Shown here: positions 42,732-45,178 of the stretch, piece by piece | How the letters are laid out: each line of letters opens with the position of its first letter | How positions within the stretch are numbered: position 1 is the first letter of the stretch | Notes under the pieces: model-generated | The model's input: only the letters and a program-made list of their open reading frames with translations | The model's database searches: none | What the model was told of the DNA's origin: nothing | NCBI GenBank assembly: GCA_900546395.1 | Contig: URDD01000012.1 | Coordinates: 1 to 45,178 of the forward strand | Reading direction: 5' to 3' | DNA length: 45,178 bases | Source of the DNA: an uncultured Bacteroidales bacterium | Lineage (GTDB): Bacteria > Bacteroidota > Bacteroidia > Bacteroidales > UBA932 | Translations under genes and position numbers: made by a program

Positions 42732-44201
42732 ATGGCAAATATAGATGTATTGAACAGATTGTTTTCGGATTTGACCGGAGCCAGCCCGGAATCAGTAGAG
42801 GCACTTCCTTTTTCAGGCAGCCACAGGCGTTATTTCAGGATGGCCGTTTCTGGACATTCATATATAGGTGTGCTTGGGACTGACAGCAGTGAAAACAAGG
42901 ATTTTACAATTCTCAGCAGACATTTTCTCTCCAAGGGTATTTCTGTTCCTGAAGTATATTGTGTCAGCGGCGACGGTATGGCTTATATTCAGGAAGACCT
43001 GGGGGATACACTTCTATTTGATTATGTCAGCAGAGGCAGAAAATCAGGAAACTACAGTGAGACGGAAAAGAATATGCTTCTTGCCGCCGTTTCGGGACTG
43101 CCCAGAATACAGTTTGAAGGAAGTGAGGCACTTGGTCAGTTGGGCACCAGGACCGGATTCGGACGAGAGAAAGTGATGTTTGACTGTCAGTATTTCAAGT
43201 ACTGTTTTCTCAAGGCGGCATCTGTGAGTTTTGACGAGCATCTTCTCCAGATTGATTTTGAGACACTTGCGGATGCCGTGGCAGAGGAAGGGCAGGATAC
43301 TTTCCTTTACAGGGACTTTCAGTCAAGAAATGTGATGGTAAAAGATGGAAAACCATATTATATAGATTTTCAAGGCGGAATGCAAGGCCCTGTATATTAC
43401 GATCTTGCATCATTTGTATGGCAGGCCAGGGCGCGTTATCCCGAGTCTTTGAAAACTGAGATGATTTCTGCTTATATTGCCGCCTTGTCAGAATACAGGA
43501 AAGTTGACAGGATTTCTTTTCTTGAAAAGTTGCAGCTTTTTGTTTTGGCCAGGACTCTCCAGGTGCTCGGAGCTTATGGTTTCAGGGGATATTATGAGAA
43601 GAAGGAACATTTCCTTAAAAGTATCCCTCCTGTAGTGGAAAACATAAGGGAGATTCTCCTCTCCCGGGATTTGCGCTTCCCATATCTGAATCAGGTGCTT
43701 GAAAAGATAGTTGCCATGTATGACGGAGGTAAATTAAAGGGAGCATTCTCCTGCATGCAGGAGAATGCTGGAAGCAGGTCCTTAAAGTCTTGCAATCCTC
43801 TGACAGTCACAGTTACTAGTTTTTCTTATAAGAAAGGTATCCCGGAGGACCCTTCGGGTAATGGGGGAGGCTATGTTTTTGACTGTCGTTCTATTCATAA
43901 TCCCGGAAAATATGATCAGTATAAGTCTCTTACAGGTCGGGATGAACCGGTAAAATCCTTTCTTGAGGAAGATGGTGAGGTTTTATCATTCCTGGAGAAT
44001 GTTTATGCTCTTGTAGATGCACATGTCAGCAGATTTGTTTCACGGGGATTTACAAGCCTTATGGTCAATTTCGGATGTACAGGAGGTCAGCACCGTTCTG
44101 TATATTGTGCGGAAAGTGTAGCAAGACATCTTTCCGCTATTTCTGGAGTCAGGGTGCATCTAATTCATAGAGAACAGGGTATAGATGAGTTTTTAAATTA
44201 G
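42732..44201 (+). CDS. AmgK-like sugar kinase fused to a RapZ C-terminal domain
   Basis: 489-residue two-domain protein. Residues about 1-340 form an aminoglycoside-phosphotransferase-type kinase like AmgK: a Brenner-type catalytic loop YRDFQSRN at 193-200 (D195, N200) and the metal-binding D212 in IDFQGG. AmgK kinases phosphorylate MurNAc and GlcNAc at the anomeric position. Residues about 356-489 match the C-terminal domain of RapZ: TVTSFSYKKGIP, VFDCRSIHNP and the hallmark GCTGGQHRSVY at 448-458. In enterics this domain binds glucosamine-6-phosphate and controls GlmS levels. The N-terminal RapZ P-loop domain is absent. The ATG at 42732 follows the promoter and gives MANIDVLNRL. The MurU-like gene follows after 7 nt. 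Confidence 0.87.
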   Translation: MANIDVLNRLFSDLTGASPESVEALPFSGSHRRYFRMAVSGHSYIGVLGTDSSENKDFTILSRHFLSKGISVPEVYCVSGDGMAYIQEDLGDTLLFDYVSRGRKSGNYSETEKNMLLAAVSGLPRIQFEGSEALGQLGTRTGFGREKVMFDCQYFKYCFLKAASVSFDEHLLQIDFETLADAVAEEGQDTFLYRDFQSRNVMVKDGKPYYIDFQGGMQGPVYYDLASFVWQARARYPESLKTEMISAYIAALSEYRKVDRISFLEKLQLFVLARTLQVLGAYGFRGYYEKKEHFLKSIPPVVENIREILLSRDLRFPYLNQVLEKIVAMYDGGKLKGAFSCMQENAGSRSLKSCNPLTVTVTSFSYKKGIPEDPSGNGGGYVFDCRSIHNPGKYDQYKSLTGRDEPVKSFLEEDGEVLSFLENVYALVDAHVSRFVSRGFTSLMVNFGCTGGQHRSVYCAESVARHLSAISGVRVHLIHREQGIDEFLN

Positions 44202-44208
44202 AAGTTTT

Positions 44209-44988
44209 ATGAAGGCAATGATATTTGCGGCGGGTTTGGGAACACGAATGAAGCCATATACCGATACAATGCCAAAGGCTTTGGTTCCAGTTTGCGGCAA
44301 GCCGCTGCTTTGGCATGTTATAAGTAAGCTGAAAAAATCCGGTATATCAGATGTTGTTATAAATGTGCATCATTTTGCCTCAATGATTGAGGAGTTTGTT
44401 GCAGCAGAGTCTTCTTTTGGTATCAATATCTCTATTTCTGACGAGAGGGATTTGCTTCGGGAAACAGGAGGCGGTATCAGGCATGCCGGTAAATATCTTT
44501 GTCCTGATTCTGATAATGTATCTGAAACTGCTTCAGATAAAGAATGCGGTTCTTTCCTTGTCCATAATGCTGACATTATTTCAAATCTTGATATAAGGTG
44601 GTTTCAGTCATCAGTAAGGCCCGAGGCATTGGCTACATTACTTGTGAGTAGAAGGGAAACATCAAGATATCTGCTTTTCGACAATGATATGCGGCTTGCA
44701 GGGTGGACAAATGTCTCTACTGGTGAAATCCGTTCTCCTTTCCGTGATTTGGATCCGGCGTCATGCAAGAAACTAGCTTTTTCAGGAATTCACATTATTT
44801 CAAATAAAGTATTTCCGGTCTTTGAAAAAGAGGGATTCGGCGAAAGGTTTCCTATAATGGATTTTTATCTAAAAGTGGCTGACAGATACCCGATTTACGG
44901 TGTTTGTGCAGACTCATTGCAATTGGCGGATGTCGGCAAGCCGGATTCAATACCTTTGGCAGAGTCAATCTTGTCTGAATGTGATTAG
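44209..44988 (+). CDS. MurU-like sugar-1-phosphate nucleotidyltransferase
   Basis: 259-residue nucleotidyltransferase with the signature AAGLGTRMKPYTDTMPKALVPV at the start and the metal-binding Asp in HNADIISNLD. It resembles MurU (N-acetylmuramate-1-phosphate uridylyltransferase) in size and in its pairing with an AmgK-like kinase 7 nt upstream. Together they could convert recycled MurNAc to UDP-MurNAc without de novo synthesis. Other hexose-1-phosphate nucleotidyltransferases share the fold, so the substrate rests on context. A strong hairpin lies 17 nt after the stop codon. Confidence 0.84.
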   Translation: MKAMIFAAGLGTRMKPYTDTMPKALVPVCGKPLLWHVISKLKKSGISDVVINVHHFASMIEEFVAAESSFGINISISDERDLLRETGGGIRHAGKYLCPDSDNVSETASDKECGSFLVHNADIISNLDIRWFQSSVRPEALATLLVSRRETSRYLLFDNDMRLAGWTNVSTGEIRSPFRDLDPASCKKLAFSGIHIISNKVFPVFEKEGFGERFPIMDFYLKVADRYPIYGVCADSLQLADVGKPDSIPLAESILSECD

Positions 44989-45004
44989 CCACCGGATGTA
45001 TTTA

Positions 45005-45048
45005 TATCAACACCACTTTTGCCGTTATCGGCAAAAGTGGTGTTGATA
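45005..45048. terminator. 20-bp perfect hairpin after the MurU-like gene
   Basis: The arm at 45005-45024 pairs perfectly with 45029-45048 around a TTAT loop (the arms contain CACCACTTTTGCC and its complement). It lies 17 nt after the stop codon but lacks a T tract, so it may stabilise the mRNA or be part of a repeat rather than a simple terminator. Confidence 0.55.
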
Positions 45049-45067
45049 ACATGATTGATTGTTAATA

Positions 45068-45118
45068 ACTTTTCAGATAGTTGAAACTCATTAAGTCAAT
45101 CTTGACTATCACTGAAAA
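45068..45118. repeat. Imperfect inverted repeat near the window end
   Basis: TTTTCAG and a TAGT segment at the left pair with ACTA and CTGAAAA at the right, and an inner AGTCAA/TTGACT palindrome sits in the loop. The short word TTGAC recurs downstream. No gene was seen from 44989 to the window end. Confidence 0.4.
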
Positions 45119-45178
45119 TGCTTGACAGATTTAGGGGCGATTAACTAAACTATTTTACAGCGTTTATTCGCTTGACTA

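Noticed and set aside
45005..45048. Hairpin considered as a phage or integrative-element attachment site
   Set aside because: There is no adjacent tRNA or integrase, and no matching repeat was noticed elsewhere in the window.

Overview
The window looks like chromosomal DNA of a member of the Bacteroidota, most likely order Bacteroidales. At least fifteen genes are preceded by the Bacteroidetes-type promoter element TAnnTTTG, in several cases with a TTG about 18-20 nt upstream. Shine-Dalgarno sequences are mostly absent. The gene content also fits: a Porin_10-type putative porin, an ExbB/ExbD cluster with an extra membrane protein, M13 and S41 peptidases, and GDP-fucose synthesis. No phage, insertion sequence, CRISPR array or rRNA was seen, and most of the window is core or envelope housekeeping.

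Layout. 1-321: tRNA-Gln and a hairpin-rich intergenic repeat cluster. 322-2202 (minus): RluA-type pseudouridine synthase, TadA and a YqaA/DedA-type membrane protein. 2317-4465 (plus): gmd and fcl (GDP-mannose to GDP-L-fucose), overlapping by 20 nt. 4499-7137 (minus): gamma-carbonic-anhydrase-like protein and guaA, separated by a 512-nt gap full of hairpins and short repeats. 7237-16488 (plus): typA, yceD-rpmF, tRNA-Arg, ridA with a large unknown envelope protein, an acyl-CoA ligase, dCMP deaminase and an S41 protease. 16564-20655 (minus): TonB-like protein, udk, asnS, alkaline phosphatase. 20813-23126 (minus): exbB, a small membrane protein and two exbD genes. 23251-28132 (minus): ansA-tatD-dprA, queA and a Nudix hydrolase.

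28199-31697 (plus): pyrE, an SRPBCC-like protein, an RsmF-type rRNA methyltransferase and a TPR protein. 31663-33308 (minus): an SBF/SLC10-like permease and a YczE/YitT-like membrane protein. 33411-36599 (plus): M13 peptidase lipoprotein and an FtsX-type permease. 36609-42589 (minus): MltF-like lytic transglycosylase, putative porin, and pncA and pncB for NAD salvage. 42732-44988 (plus): a sugar-kinase-like protein fused to a RapZ C-terminal domain, followed by a MurU-like nucleotidyltransferase. The end of the window carries a 20-bp perfect hairpin.

The most interesting unit is the last gene pair. An AmgK-type anomeric sugar kinase domain is joined in one chain to the C-terminal domain of RapZ (the amino-sugar-phosphate sensing part of the GlmS regulator in enterics) and sits next to a MurU-type uridylyltransferase. 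This suggests peptidoglycan-sugar recycling with a built-in sensor or regulatory domain. Other points of note are a probable near-leaderless porin mRNA, a GuaA with an insertion of about 30 residues, the structured intergenic regions flanking guaA and the tRNA-Gln, and a 757-residue envelope protein of unknown function coupled to ridA.
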